This document shows positions 47,850 through 56,685 of a stretch of DNA of 64,000 bases, one piece after another (within the stretch, counting starts at the first letter, position 1; each line of letters begins with the position of its first letter). Source of the stretch: Pontibacter deserti (lineage in GTDB: Bacteria > Bacteroidota > Bacteroidia > Cytophagales > Hymenobacteraceae); contig NZ_JALPRS010000001.1 of assembly GCF_023630255.1 (NCBI RefSeq), forward strand, positions 1,054,001 to 1,118,000. The letters run 5' to 3'. Made by a program: the position numbers and the translations under genes. The notes beneath the pieces were generated by a model that saw nothing but the letters and a program-made list of their open reading frames with translations, did not search any database and was not told where the DNA came from.

Positions 47850-47984
47850 ATGAAAAAAAAGGTCCTTTTATCTGGCGCTAAGCCAACGATAAAACACGCT
47901 GCTACGAAGCGTGCGACTTTTTCTGCCCGCGTATGCAGGGCAGTTTTTAGGATTACCTTTTCCAATTTCAGGCTCAGGCCCTAG
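47850..47984 (+). CDS. Candidate arginine-rich leader peptide of the arg operon
   Basis: A 44-residue ORF with six Arg codons in its second half (CGT, CGC, then four AGG), ending FRLRP. AGG looks uncommon in neighbouring genes, where CGC and CGT dominate, so clustered AGG may make translation sensitive to arginine supply. A TACATTTA sequence (47833-47840), one base from the -7 consensus, sits 9 bp before the ATG. It precedes the arg operon by 174 bp. No competing terminator is obvious, so it is a weaker case than the trp and his leaders. Confidence 0.4.
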   Translation: MKKKVLLSGAKPTIKHAATKRATFSARVCRAVFRITFSNFRLRP

Positions 47985-48158
47985 GCCGACGTTCTATCTG
48001 ATCACCTATGCGGTGATCTTGCTTCCCAACCATCGTTTATTCCTGTTTTAATGCGTGTAAGCTCAGCTTTTTCGAAAGGCAGCTCAAGGCATTTGTACAT
48101 TCAAAATTTTGCTTAACTGGCTGTTAGCGCAGCCAGACCGTATATTTTCTATACTTAA
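47985..48158 (+). promoter_or_regulatory. Structured 5' leader RNA region of the arg operon
   Basis: Three hairpins are visible: GATCACC/GGTGATC (48000-48018), GCTTT/AAAGGC near 48068-48083, and TGGCTG/CAGCCA (48118-48135), 23 bp before the first structural gene. None has a clear T-run. Together with 47690-47849 (AT-rich, AACATTTG at 47789), this spacer is the likely control region. Confidence 0.4.
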
Positions 48159-48857
48159 ATGACCAATTTACCCACCTTTATAGTTACTGTGGCAAATGAA
48201 AGTCACGTGGGATATGCGCAAACTATCTGCGATGAAATGGAAGCTTCTGCCAAGGCACGGGGTACCGGTATAGCCAAGCGCAAACCGGAGTACGTTGCCC
48301 TGAAAATGACGGAAGGTAAAGCCGTAATTGCATTGCACCCCGATGGCAAGTGGGCCGGTTTCTGCTACATTGAGACGTGGGGACATGGAAAATACGTGGC
48401 CAACTCTGGCCTGATCGTGTCGCCGGAGCTGCGCAAAAGTGGCCTGGCTCGTCAGATCAAACAGAAAGTATTTGAGCTCTCCCGCACCAAGTATCCGGAT
48501 GCCAAGATATTTGGTTTGACAACTGCTCTGGCGGTTATGAAGATTAACTCAGGTCTTGGTTACAAACCGGTTACTTATTCTGAACTGACAGATGATGAAG
48601 ATTTCTGGAAAGGTTGCCAGAGTTGTGTGAACTTCCCGATACTGACGAGCAAGAACCGCAGCAATTGCCTATGCACGGCCATGCTCTTCGACCCGGCGCA
48701 GGAACCGACTTTTATTCCATTGCCAGTGGCGGAGCAAAAGCCTGCTGCTAAAGCTACAAGTTTGCAGGAGCGTTGGGTACGATACCGTCAGCGTTTATCG
48801 ATTCAACCTATGCAATTACCAGATCAGGATAAAGACGAAAATAAGCAAGCCTCATAA
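48159..48857 (+). CDS. GNAT acyltransferase at the head of the arg operon (glutamate N-acyltransferase candidate)
   Basis: 232 residues. A GNAT fold with an acyl-CoA loop near VSPELRKSGLARQIKQ (about 88-103). It leads the arg operon and no argA or argJ is present, so it is the likely glutamate N-acetyl- or N-succinyltransferase. A CxxC (Cys153, Cys156) and CxC (Cys170, Cys172) pair follow the GNAT core and could bind metal. The C-terminal tail (about 180-232) is low-complexity. argG follows after 21 bp. Confidence 0.8.
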   Translation: MTNLPTFIVTVANESHVGYAQTICDEMEASAKARGTGIAKRKPEYVALKMTEGKAVIALHPDGKWAGFCYIETWGHGKYVANSGLIVSPELRKSGLARQIKQKVFELSRTKYPDAKIFGLTTALAVMKINSGLGYKPVTYSELTDDEDFWKGCQSCVNFPILTSKNRSNCLCTAMLFDPAQEPTFIPLPVAEQKPAAKATSLQERWVRYRQRLSIQPMQLPDQDKDENKQAS

Positions 48858-48878
48858 GGCCATCAAAGTATAAAAATC

Positions 48879-50090
48879 ATGAAGAAAGTTTTGTTAGCCT
48901 TTAGCGGCGGATTGGATACATCTTATTGCGTTATTTACCTGTCGCAGGAACTGGGGCTGGAAGTTTATGCGGCTTTAGTAGATACCGGTGGTTTTTCTGC
49001 GGAAGAAATTCAGGAGATTGAGCGCCGTGCTTATGCCTTGGGTGTAAAGCAGTTCACACATCTTGACGAGAAGGAAAGCTACTACAAAAGCTGTATCAAG
49101 TATATGATCTTTGGCAATGTGCTGAAGAACAATACCTACCCGTTGTCGGTAAGTGCGGAGCGTGTTACACAGGCGCTAAGTATAGCCAATTTTGCCAAAA
49201 ACATTGGGGCAGATTATGTGGCCCACGGCAGCACAGGCGCTGGTAACGACCAGGTTCGTTTTGATATGGTGTTCCAGGCGATCATCCCAGATGTGGAGAT
49301 CATCACGCCGATCCGTGACATGAAACTATCGCGTGAGGAAGAGATCGTATACCTGCGCCAACATGGAGTGGAGATGGACTTCACCAAAGCACAATACTCA
49401 ATCAACAAAGGCATCTGGGGTACATCAGTAGGCGGAAAGGAAACACTCACATCACACCTGCCATTGCCTGAATATGCTTACCCTACACAGCTTACAAAAC
49501 ACGATGCGGAGCGCGTAACTATACATTTCCAGAATGGTGAGCCGGTTGGGTTAAATGATGAAGTATTTGAGAGCCCGGTACAGGTAATTCAGCGCTTACA
49601 GGAAATTGCTGGACCGTTTGCTATAGGCCGCGACATTCACGTTGGCGATACCATCATCGGCATCAAAGGCCGCGTTGGTTTTGAAGCTGCTGCACCAATG
49701 GTGATCATCAAAGCGCACCACACACTAGAGAAACACACGCTTACCAAATGGCAACTATACTGGAAAGACCAGCTAGCAACCTGGTATGGTAACTGGCTGC
49801 ACGAAGGCCAACTGCTGGACCCAACCATGCGTGATATCGAAGCTTTTCTGGAGAGCACACAGAAAACCGTAACCGGTAAAGTGCATGTGCTACTGGCGCC
49901 TTACCGTTTCCAGGTAGAAGGTATAGAAAGCGAGCATGATCTGATGAGCGACAAGTTTGGCAGCTACGGCGAAATGAACCGCGCATGGACAGCCGACGAT
50001 GTGAAAGGCTTTACCAAGATATTCGGTAACCAGACCAAACTATACCACAACGTTAACAATACCACGGCAGCATGGGTAACCGAAAAGTAA
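48879..50090 (+). CDS. argG: Argininosuccinate synthase
   Basis: 403 residues. It joins citrulline and aspartate with ATP. Motifs: the PP-loop AFSGGLDTSYCVIYL near residue 6, the segments HGSTGAGNDQVRFD and KGIWGTSVGGKET, and VGFEAAAPMVIIKAHH. Length is standard. It overlaps argC by 19 bp. Confidence 0.96.
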   Translation: MKKVLLAFSGGLDTSYCVIYLSQELGLEVYAALVDTGGFSAEEIQEIERRAYALGVKQFTHLDEKESYYKSCIKYMIFGNVLKNNTYPLSVSAERVTQALSIANFAKNIGADYVAHGSTGAGNDQVRFDMVFQAIIPDVEIITPIRDMKLSREEEIVYLRQHGVEMDFTKAQYSINKGIWGTSVGGKETLTSHLPLPEYAYPTQLTKHDAERVTIHFQNGEPVGLNDEVFESPVQVIQRLQEIAGPFAIGRDIHVGDTIIGIKGRVGFEAAAPMVIIKAHHTLEKHTLTKWQLYWKDQLATWYGNWLHEGQLLDPTMRDIEAFLESTQKTVTGKVHVLLAPYRFQVEGIESEHDLMSDKFGSYGEMNRAWTADDVKGFTKIFGNQTKLYHNVNNTTAAWVTEK

Positions 50091-51082
50091 AGGCTGGCAT
50101 TATTGGCGGTGCCGGCTACACCGGTGGCGAACTGCTGCGCCTGTTGCTGAATCACCCGAATGTAGAGCTGGTTTTCACGCACAGCAAAAGCCAGGCAGGC
50201 AAGCCTGTTTATTCTGCCCATGCCGATCTGTTAGGTGAAACTGAACTATACTTCAGCGACTCATTTGAGCAGGAAGTGGATGTGCTGTTTTTGTGTGTTG
50301 GTCACGGCGAAGCGAAGAAATTCTTAGCTGAAAACAACTTTGCTGAAAGTATAAAGATCATCGACCTGAGCCAGGATTTCCGTTGGAATGGGGAAGCTGG
50401 TAAAGCTCAAACTATAGACACTACTGGTAGAGCATTTACCTACGGTTTGCCGGAAATGCTCCGCGAGAGTATACAACAGGCACAGCACATTGCTAATCCG
50501 GGTTGTTTTGCTACAGCCATTCAACTGGCATTGCTGCCATTGGCATCTAAAGGTTTGATTACCGAAGAAGTGCATGTAAGTGGTATTACAGGTAGCACCG
50601 GAGCAGGGCAGAGCCTGAGCCCGACATCGCATTACAGCTGGCGCAGTGGTAATATCTCCAACTATAAAGTGCTTAACCACCAGCACCTGAATGAGATCCG
50701 TCGCAGCCTGAACGAATTGCAGCCAACGCAGGAATTACCAGCAATCCATTTTGTGCCTTATCGTGGTCCTTTTACACGTGGTATACTTTGCACCAGTTAC
50801 CTGCCTTGCGGCCTGACTATAGACGAAGCACAACAACTATATAGCAGCTATTATAGTACACACCCGTTCGTGGCGCTGAGCCCGGTTACACCGGATCTGA
50901 AGCAGGTAGTAAATACAAACAAGTGCATTTTATACCTGGAGAAACAGGGCGAGATGCTTGTGATCACCAGCATGATCGATAACCTGCTGAAAGGTGCATC
51001 GGGCCAGGCAGTGCAGAACATGAACCTGCTTTTTGGTCTGGAAGAAACTGCCGGATTAAAACTGAAACCTTCAGGATTTTAA
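50072..51082 (+). CDS. argC: N-acetyl-gamma-glutamyl-phosphate reductase
   Basis: 336 residues. NADPH-dependent reduction of the acylglutamyl phosphate. The Rossmann motif is GIIGGAGYTGGELLRLL, the catalytic Cys is in NPGCFATAIQLAL, and the His in HFVPYRGPFTRGI. The start inside argG gives a 19-bp overlap. It may use the N-succinyl analogue if the pathway is succinylated. Confidence 0.95.
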   Translation: MGNRKVKAGIIGGAGYTGGELLRLLLNHPNVELVFTHSKSQAGKPVYSAHADLLGETELYFSDSFEQEVDVLFLCVGHGEAKKFLAENNFAESIKIIDLSQDFRWNGEAGKAQTIDTTGRAFTYGLPEMLRESIQQAQHIANPGCFATAIQLALLPLASKGLITEEVHVSGITGSTGAGQSLSPTSHYSWRSGNISNYKVLNHQHLNEIRRSLNELQPTQELPAIHFVPYRGPFTRGILCTSYLPCGLTIDEAQQLYSSYYSTHPFVALSPVTPDLKQVVNTNKCILYLEKQGEMLVITSMIDNLLKGASGQAVQNMNLLFGLEETAGLKLKPSGF

Positions 51083-51232
51083 CGCCTGAAATAGCCCCCG
51101 CTCGCGGGGTGCGAGCAAGGGCAAAAGCAGAAAGTGAACAATTAACAATACAACAACCAACAATTAGCCATATGTACGTAGAGTACTTCCTTTATTGTCT
51201 TACTTCTTACATCTAATTCTAAAGTATAAACC
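51083..51232. other. argC-argD spacer with hairpin and low-complexity repeats
   Basis: It contains a hairpin GCTCGC/GCGAGC (51100-51116) flanked by CCCC and GGG but lacking a T-run, then AACAATTAACAATACAACAA-type direct repeats (about 51136-51165). The latter type recurs before argH (about 55297-55330). Confidence 0.55.
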
Positions 51233-52384
51233 ATGAACCTCTTCGACGTTTATCCTCTCTTTGATATAAATCCGGTGCGTGGCCAGGGCTGCTACGTTTG
51301 GGACGACAAAGGCACCAAATACCTCGACCTGTATGGCGGCCACGCTGTAATTTCTATCGGGCATAGCCACCCGCACTACGTAAAACGCATCGCCCGCCAA
51401 CTTTATGATATCGGTTTTTACTCTAATTCGGTACAAATGCCGATGCAGGAAGAACTGGCTGCTAAACTCGGAGAGCTAAGTGGATACCCTGATTATGGTT
51501 TGTTCTTATGCAATTCTGGCGCCGAAGCCAACGAGAACGCTATCAAACTGGCATCTTTTCATACAGGCCGCAAAAAGATCATCGCATTTAAAGGAGCCTT
51601 CCATGGCCGTACTTCTGCTGCCGTTGCCGCCACCGATAATCCTTCTATCATAGCACCGGTAAACGAAACAGAGAATGTGATTTTCCTGCCTTTAAACGAC
51701 CTGGATGCGTTTGCGCAGGCTATTAACAAGTATGGCTCTGAGCTGGCGGCTGTAATTGTGGAGGGTATACAGGGCGTAGGCGGAGTTCATATTCCTGATA
51801 CAACTTTCCTGAAGGCATTAGCTGCTGGTTGCGAAAGAGTTGGTGCTTTATTGATTCTGGATGAAGTGCAGTCGGGTTATGGCCGCTCAGGTAAATTCTT
51901 TGCACACCAATACGCCGATGTGAAGCCGCAGCTTATTACGGTGGCTAAAGGGATGGGCAATGGTTTCCCGATTGGTGGTGTATTGATCAGCCCGGATATT
52001 GAAGCGAAACATGGCATGCTGGGTACTACTTTTGGTGGTAATTACCTGGCTTGCGCTGCCGGTATCGCGGTGTTGGAAGTGCTTGAAAAAGAACAACTGA
52101 TACAACATGCCAAACTGCTTGGCAACCGCTTACTGCACGAGATCGAAAGGCTACCAAACGTGCGCGAAGTACGTGGTTTAGGTTTGATGATAGGAGTGGA
52201 GCTGGAAGAACCTTGTGGCCCAATTCGAAAAGAGTTGCTTGAGAAGTACCAGATTTTCACTGGCTCATCTTCTGATAAAAATACGCTGCGTTTATTGCCG
52301 CCATTGTGCATGGGAGCCCGCGAAGAAGACAAGTTTTTAACATCGTTCGAGGCTATACTTTGCAAGCTGGAACCACAACTATAA
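51233..52384 (+). CDS. argD: Acylornithine aminotransferase
   Basis: A 383-residue class III PLP aminotransferase. The PLP lysine is in TVAKGMGNGFPIGG; other motifs are FCNSGAEANENAIKLA (as LCNSGAEANENAIKLA), FHGRTSAAVAAT and LILDEVQSGYGRSG. The context fixes the arginine role. argF' starts 2 bp after the stop. Confidence 0.95.
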   Translation: MNLFDVYPLFDINPVRGQGCYVWDDKGTKYLDLYGGHAVISIGHSHPHYVKRIARQLYDIGFYSNSVQMPMQEELAAKLGELSGYPDYGLFLCNSGAEANENAIKLASFHTGRKKIIAFKGAFHGRTSAAVAATDNPSIIAPVNETENVIFLPLNDLDAFAQAINKYGSELAAVIVEGIQGVGGVHIPDTTFLKALAAGCERVGALLILDEVQSGYGRSGKFFAHQYADVKPQLITVAKGMGNGFPIGGVLISPDIEAKHGMLGTTFGGNYLACAAGIAVLEVLEKEQLIQHAKLLGNRLLHEIERLPNVREVRGLGLMIGVELEEPCGPIRKELLEKYQIFTGSSSDKNTLRLLPPLCMGAREEDKFLTSFEAILCKLEPQL

Positions 52385-52386
52385 CT

Positions 52387-53340
52387 ATGAAAAAATATAC
52401 TTCTGTGCACGATGTTACTGATGTTTCTTCATTAGTAAAAGAAGCGCTGCACCTGAAAGAAAATCCATATAAGTATAAATCGCTGGGCGAAAATAAAACG
52501 CTTGGTCTTATCTTCCTTAACCCGAGTTTGCGCACGCGCCTGAGCACGCAGAAAGCCGGACAGAACCTGGGCATGAACGTGCTGGTAATGAACCTGGACA
52601 AAGAAGGCTGGGCACTTGAAACGCAGGATGGTGCCATCATGAACGGAACTACGGTTGAGCACATCAAGGAAGCTGCTGCTGTAATGGGCCAGTACTGTAA
52701 TATCATCGGCATCCGCTCGTTCCCGAAACTGCAGGACAGAGAAGAAGACTACAGCGAAGACCTACTGAACAAATTCATTTCTTATGCCAATGTTCCGGTT
52801 GTAAGCCTGGAGTCAGCTACGCGCCACCCACTGCAAAGCCTTGCCGACCTGGTAACTATAACCGAACAAAAACCAGCTGGTAAGAAGCCGAAAGTAGTGT
52901 TAACCTGGGCTCCGCACGTGAAATCGATTCCGCAATGCGTATCTAACTCTTTTGCCGAGTGGATGCAGCAGGCCGATGTAGAACTGGTAATTACAAACCC
53001 GGAAGGCTACGATCTAGCAGATGAATTTACAAAAGGCTCTACCGTACTGCACAACCAGGATGAAGCGCTAAAAGATGCTGACTTTGTATATGTAAAGAAC
53101 TGGTCGAGCTACGAGCAGTATGGCAAGGTGCTGACAGATGGTGAAGGCTGGATGATGACCAACGAAAAGCTGACTCTAACCAACAATGCCAAAGTAATGC
53201 ACTGCCTGCCGGTACGCCGTAACGTAGAGCTAAGCGACGAGATCCTGGACGGAGCAAACTCACTGGTACTGGAGCAGGCTAATAACCGCACTTATGCTGC
53301 TCAGGCAGTACTTAAGCGCATGCTGGAATCTTTGAAATAG
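52387..53340 (+). CDS. argF': N-acylornithine carbamoyltransferase (succinylornithine type likely)
   Basis: 317 residues. Carbamoyl-phosphate motif SLRTRLSTQKAG near residue 47, HPLQSLADL near 145 and the family HCLPVRRN near 280. It resembles Bacteroides SOTCase and Xanthomonas AOTCase rather than classical ArgF. At the position that is Pro90 in the former and Glu92 in the latter, this protein has Val90 (TTVEH). From memory, replacing that Glu with Val and similar residues turns AOTCase into a succinylornithine enzyme. The in-frame ATG upstream (52306) lies inside argD; 52387 is preferred. Confidence 0.9.
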   Translation: MKKYTSVHDVTDVSSLVKEALHLKENPYKYKSLGENKTLGLIFLNPSLRTRLSTQKAGQNLGMNVLVMNLDKEGWALETQDGAIMNGTTVEHIKEAAAVMGQYCNIIGIRSFPKLQDREEDYSEDLLNKFISYANVPVVSLESATRHPLQSLADLVTITEQKPAGKKPKVVLTWAPHVKSIPQCVSNSFAEWMQQADVELVITNPEGYDLADEFTKGSTVLHNQDEALKDADFVYVKNWSSYEQYGKVLTDGEGWMMTNEKLTLTNNAKVMHCLPVRRNVELSDEILDGANSLVLEQANNRTYAAQAVLKRMLESLK

Positions 53341-53351
53341 ACACAAGATTA

Positions 53352-53411
53352 AAGACACAGGACATAAGATTAATATCTAAGTTTGGTTTAAAGTCTTGGG
53401 TCCTTTGTCTT
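53352..53411. repeat. Interspersed inverted repeat before argB
   Basis: AAGACACAGGAC (53352-53363) and GTCCTTTGTCTT (53400-53411) match as inverted arms at 11 of 12 positions, and resemble the repeat between hisC and hisB. Confidence 0.7.
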
Positions 53412-53425
53412 GAATCCCTAATAAT

Positions 53426-54220
53426 ATGCTGACTATAGTTAAGATTGGCGGAAACGTCATTGATGATCCCGGGTTGCTGCACCGTTTTCTGGTTGATTTT
53501 GCGGCAGTAACTGGTCCTAAGTTGCTGGTGCATGGCGGCGGTAAAATAGCGTCGGCCATTGGCCAGCGGCTGGGCATCGAACCAATACTGGTAGACGGTC
53601 GCCGCATTACAGATTCTGAAACCCTTGAAGTGGTTACGATGGTATACGGCGGCTTGGTAAACAAAAATATTGTAGCACAACTACAGGCTTTGGGCAGCAA
53701 TGCTATTGGCTTAACCGGTGCCGATGCCAACATCATTAAAGCCGAAAAGCGCCCTGTTAAAACGATTGATTATGGTTTTGTAGGCGATGTAAAAGGCCCT
53801 GAAAGTATAAACGTACAGGCGCTGAATGCCATGTTGCAGGCTGGTTTTACGCCTGTTGTAGCTCCACTTACGCACGACGGCAATGGCTCACTACTTAATA
53901 CCAATGCAGATACCGTAGCTTCTGTTTTGGCAATAGCTCTGGCGCAGAAGTATAGCGTGCAGTTGCTTTATTGTTTCGAAAAGAAAGGGGTACTGGAAGA
54001 TGCTGCGGATGATAAATCTATAGTTGAGTTGCTGACGCCGGACAAGTATAAAGAGATGCAGGAGAAGGGACAAGTGTTTGCCGGTATGTTACCGAAACTG
54101 GACAATGCTTTTGCTACACTGCAAAGCGGCGTAAGTATCGTAAAGATCGGACAGTCTGAAGATGTGCTGGCAATGGCCGAAGGTAAAAGTGCCGGAACAA
54201 CTATAGCGCTGGAAGTATAA
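53426..54220 (+). CDS. argB: Acetylglutamate (acylglutamate) kinase
   Basis: 264 residues. It phosphorylates acylglutamate. Motifs: VKIGGNVID with catalytic Lys5, LVHGGGKIASAIGQRLG and NTNADTVASVLA. The short form without an N-terminal arginine-sensing helix suggests it is not feedback inhibited by arginine (inference). argE-like follows after 2 bp. Confidence 0.94.
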   Translation: MLTIVKIGGNVIDDPGLLHRFLVDFAAVTGPKLLVHGGGKIASAIGQRLGIEPILVDGRRITDSETLEVVTMVYGGLVNKNIVAQLQALGSNAIGLTGADANIIKAEKRPVKTIDYGFVGDVKGPESINVQALNAMLQAGFTPVVAPLTHDGNGSLLNTNADTVASVLAIALAQKYSVQLLYCFEKKGVLEDAADDKSIVELLTPDKYKEMQEKGQVFAGMLPKLDNAFATLQSGVSIVKIGQSEDVLAMAEGKSAGTTIALEV

Positions 54221-54222
54221 CT

Positions 54223-55287
54223 ATGACTGAAAAAGAGCTATACCCACAGGCGCTGCAGCTGTTGCAGGAACTGATTAGCATTCCTTCATTTAGTCGCGAA
54301 GAAGATAAAACTGCTGACACCATTTATACTTTCCTGGAGCAACACGGCGTAAAGGCAGAGCGACAGGGAAACAATGTGTGGGCTCGTAACCAGCACTTCA
54401 AACCGGAACTGCCAACTATACTGCTTAACTCGCACCATGATACTGTAAAACCAAACGCCGGTTATACTATAGATCCGTTCACGCCATCTATAAAAGACAG
54501 CAAACTATACGGGCTGGGCAGTAACGATGCTGGTGGTTGCCTGGTGTCCCTGATCGCTACGTTTTTATACTTTTATCCGCAGCAAAACCTGAAGTATAAC
54601 TTTATACTAGCAGCCACCGCCGAAGAAGAAATTTCCGGGACAAACGGACTGGAATCAATACTTCCGCAACTCGGTGAAATAGACTTTGCTATAGTTGGCG
54701 AACCTACGCAAATGCACCTGGCCGTTGCCGAAAAAGGACTGCTGGTACTGGACTGTGTTGCCCACGGAAAAGCCGGACACGCTGCCCGTGAAGAAGGAGT
54801 CAATGCCATTTACGAAGCCCTGTTTGATATCGAGTGGTTCCGCAACTATAAATTTGAGAAAGTCTCGGAAACGCTTGGACCGATAAAGATGAGCGTAACA
54901 GTGTTGCAGGCTGGTTCGCAGCATAACGTGGTGCCGGATACCTGCAAGTTTACCGTAGATGTGCGTGTTACAGACGCTTATAGTTTGGAAGAAGTCTTGG
55001 ATACTGTAAAGCAGCATGTAAAAGCGACCGTTACGTCGCGCTCCGTTCGTTTGCAGCCATCAGGTATTCCGCTTACACATCCTATAGTTCAGGCTGGTAT
55101 AAAACTTGGTCGCAATACTTACGGTTCACCCACTACTTCTGACCAGGCGTTGCTTCGTGTGCCATCTGTAAAACTTGGTCCCGGCGACTCCGCTCGCTCA
55201 CACACTGCCGACGAGTACATTGAACTACAGGAACTAGAAGAAGGTATCCCACTCTATATTCAGATGCTTGAAAAAGTAGTTTTATAG
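54223..55287 (+). CDS. argE: M20 family acylornithine/acylcitrulline deacylase
   Basis: A 354-residue Zn peptidase-fold amidohydrolase. Metal ligands and catalytic acids are visible: LLNSHHDTVKP, GSNDAGGCLVS, AATAEEEISG, IVGEPTQM and the late His in ARSHTADEYIELQELEEG. It removes the N-acyl group, making the pathway linear rather than ArgJ-cyclic. Since the carbamoyltransferase acts on the acylated form, the substrate is probably acylcitrulline. Confidence 0.9.
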   Translation: MTEKELYPQALQLLQELISIPSFSREEDKTADTIYTFLEQHGVKAERQGNNVWARNQHFKPELPTILLNSHHDTVKPNAGYTIDPFTPSIKDSKLYGLGSNDAGGCLVSLIATFLYFYPQQNLKYNFILAATAEEEISGTNGLESILPQLGEIDFAIVGEPTQMHLAVAEKGLLVLDCVAHGKAGHAAREEGVNAIYEALFDIEWFRNYKFEKVSETLGPIKMSVTVLQAGSQHNVVPDTCKFTVDVRVTDAYSLEEVLDTVKQHVKATVTSRSVRLQPSGIPLTHPIVQAGIKLGRNTYGSPTTSDQALLRVPSVKLGPGDSARSHTADEYIELQELEEGIPLYIQMLEKVVL

Positions 55288-55333
55288 TTACCAGATCAAC
55301 AATTTAACAATACAACAATCAATAATTTACCAC

Positions 55334-56668
55334 ATGAAACTCTGGCAGAAAGATATACAGGTACAGGAAGAAATAGAACGTTTTACGGTTGGCAACGACC
55401 GCGAAATGGACCTGGAACTGGCACCGTTTGATATACTTGGCTCGCTGGCGCACACGCGTATGCTGAACCAGGTTGGTCTGTTGGAGCAGAAAGATCTTGC
55501 TGCCGTACAACGCGAGCTGAAACAACTCTACGCCGAAGTAGCACAAGGTAATTTTTTGATTGAAGATGGCGTGGAAGATGTGCACTCACAGGTAGAGTTG
55601 CTACTGACGAAACGCATTGGCGAAGCCGGTAAAAAGATACACAGTGGCCGCTCCCGCAACGACCAGGTTTTGCTTGACCTCAAACTATACATGCGCCACC
55701 AGTTGCGCCAGGTGGTTGAAGCCACTGAGACTTTGTTTCATACTTTACAGAACCTCAGCGAGCAGCACAAAGACAAACTGTTGCCGGGTTACACGCACCT
55801 GCAGGTTGCTATGCCATCATCTTTTGGTTTATGGTTTGGCGCTTATGCCGAGAGTTTAATTGATGATTTGCTGGTTGTCCAAGCTGCTTACCGCATCAGC
55901 AATAAAAACCCGCTTGGCTCGGCAGCCGGTTATGGTTCGTCTTTCCCGCTTAACCGCCAGCTAACTACTGATCTGCTGGGTTTCGAGAGCCTGAACTATA
56001 ACGTGGTTTATGCGCAGATGGGACGAGGCAAAACTGAACGTGTAGTAGCTACTGCACTGACAACTATAGCCGCAACTATAGGTCGTATGGCCATGGACTT
56101 ATGCCTCTACATGAGCCAGAACTTTGCCTTTGTAAGCTTGCCTGATGAACTGACTACAGGCTCCAGCATCATGCCACACAAAAAGAACCCGGATGTGTTC
56201 GAGCTGATCCGTGGCAAGTGTAACAAACTCCAAGGACTACCAAACGAAATCGCCCTGCAAACAGCTAACCTGCCATCAGGTTATCACCGTGATATGCAGC
56301 TTCTGAAAGAGAGCCTTTTCCCGGCTTTTGGTACACTGCTCGACTGCCTGCAGATGGCGAACTACATGCTGCCAAAGCTTATTGTTAAAGACAACATCAT
56401 GCAGGACGAAAAGTATAAATATGCCTTTAGCGTGGAGGTGGTAAACAACGAAGTGCTGCAGGGTGTGCCTTTCCGGGATGCATATAAAAAGGTAGGATCT
56501 GCCATAGCCAATGGTACTTTCGAAGCGCCAACACAAGTGCACCACACCCACGAAGGTAGTATAGGCAACCTGTGCACCGAGCAAATTGCAGTGCAGATGC
56601 AGCAGGTGTTACAGGCCTTTGATTTTACGAAAGTTGATGCCGCTGTAAATGCACTATTGGCAGAGTAG
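55334..56668 (+). CDS. argH: Argininosuccinate lyase
   Basis: 444 residues. It splits argininosuccinate into arginine and fumarate. Fumarase/aspartase superfamily signature GSSIMPHKKNPDVFELIRGK, plus DVHSQVELLLTKRIG, HSGRSRNDQVLLDLKLY and PGYTHLQVAMPSSFG. It is the last arg gene; the spacer before it holds AACAATxxAACAATAC-type repeats. Confidence 0.96.
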   Translation: MKLWQKDIQVQEEIERFTVGNDREMDLELAPFDILGSLAHTRMLNQVGLLEQKDLAAVQRELKQLYAEVAQGNFLIEDGVEDVHSQVELLLTKRIGEAGKKIHSGRSRNDQVLLDLKLYMRHQLRQVVEATETLFHTLQNLSEQHKDKLLPGYTHLQVAMPSSFGLWFGAYAESLIDDLLVVQAAYRISNKNPLGSAAGYGSSFPLNRQLTTDLLGFESLNYNVVYAQMGRGKTERVVATALTTIAATIGRMAMDLCLYMSQNFAFVSLPDELTTGSSIMPHKKNPDVFELIRGKCNKLQGLPNEIALQTANLPSGYHRDMQLLKESLFPAFGTLLDCLQMANYMLPKLIVKDNIMQDEKYKYAFSVEVVNNEVLQGVPFRDAYKKVGSAIANGTFEAPTQVHHTHEGSIGNLCTEQIAVQMQQVLQAFDFTKVDAAVNALLAE

Positions 56669-56685
56669 CAGCTCATACTTTATAC

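Noticed and set aside
48000-48018. Terminator in the arg leader
   Set aside because: The hairpin is good (7 bp) but is followed by TTGCTTCCC, not a T-run.
51095-51119. Terminator between argC and argD
   Set aside because: Strong hairpin without T-run; the genes are in one operon.
52306-52386. Upstream ATG start for the carbamoyltransferase
   Set aside because: It lies inside argD; ATG 52387 gives the known family N terminus.
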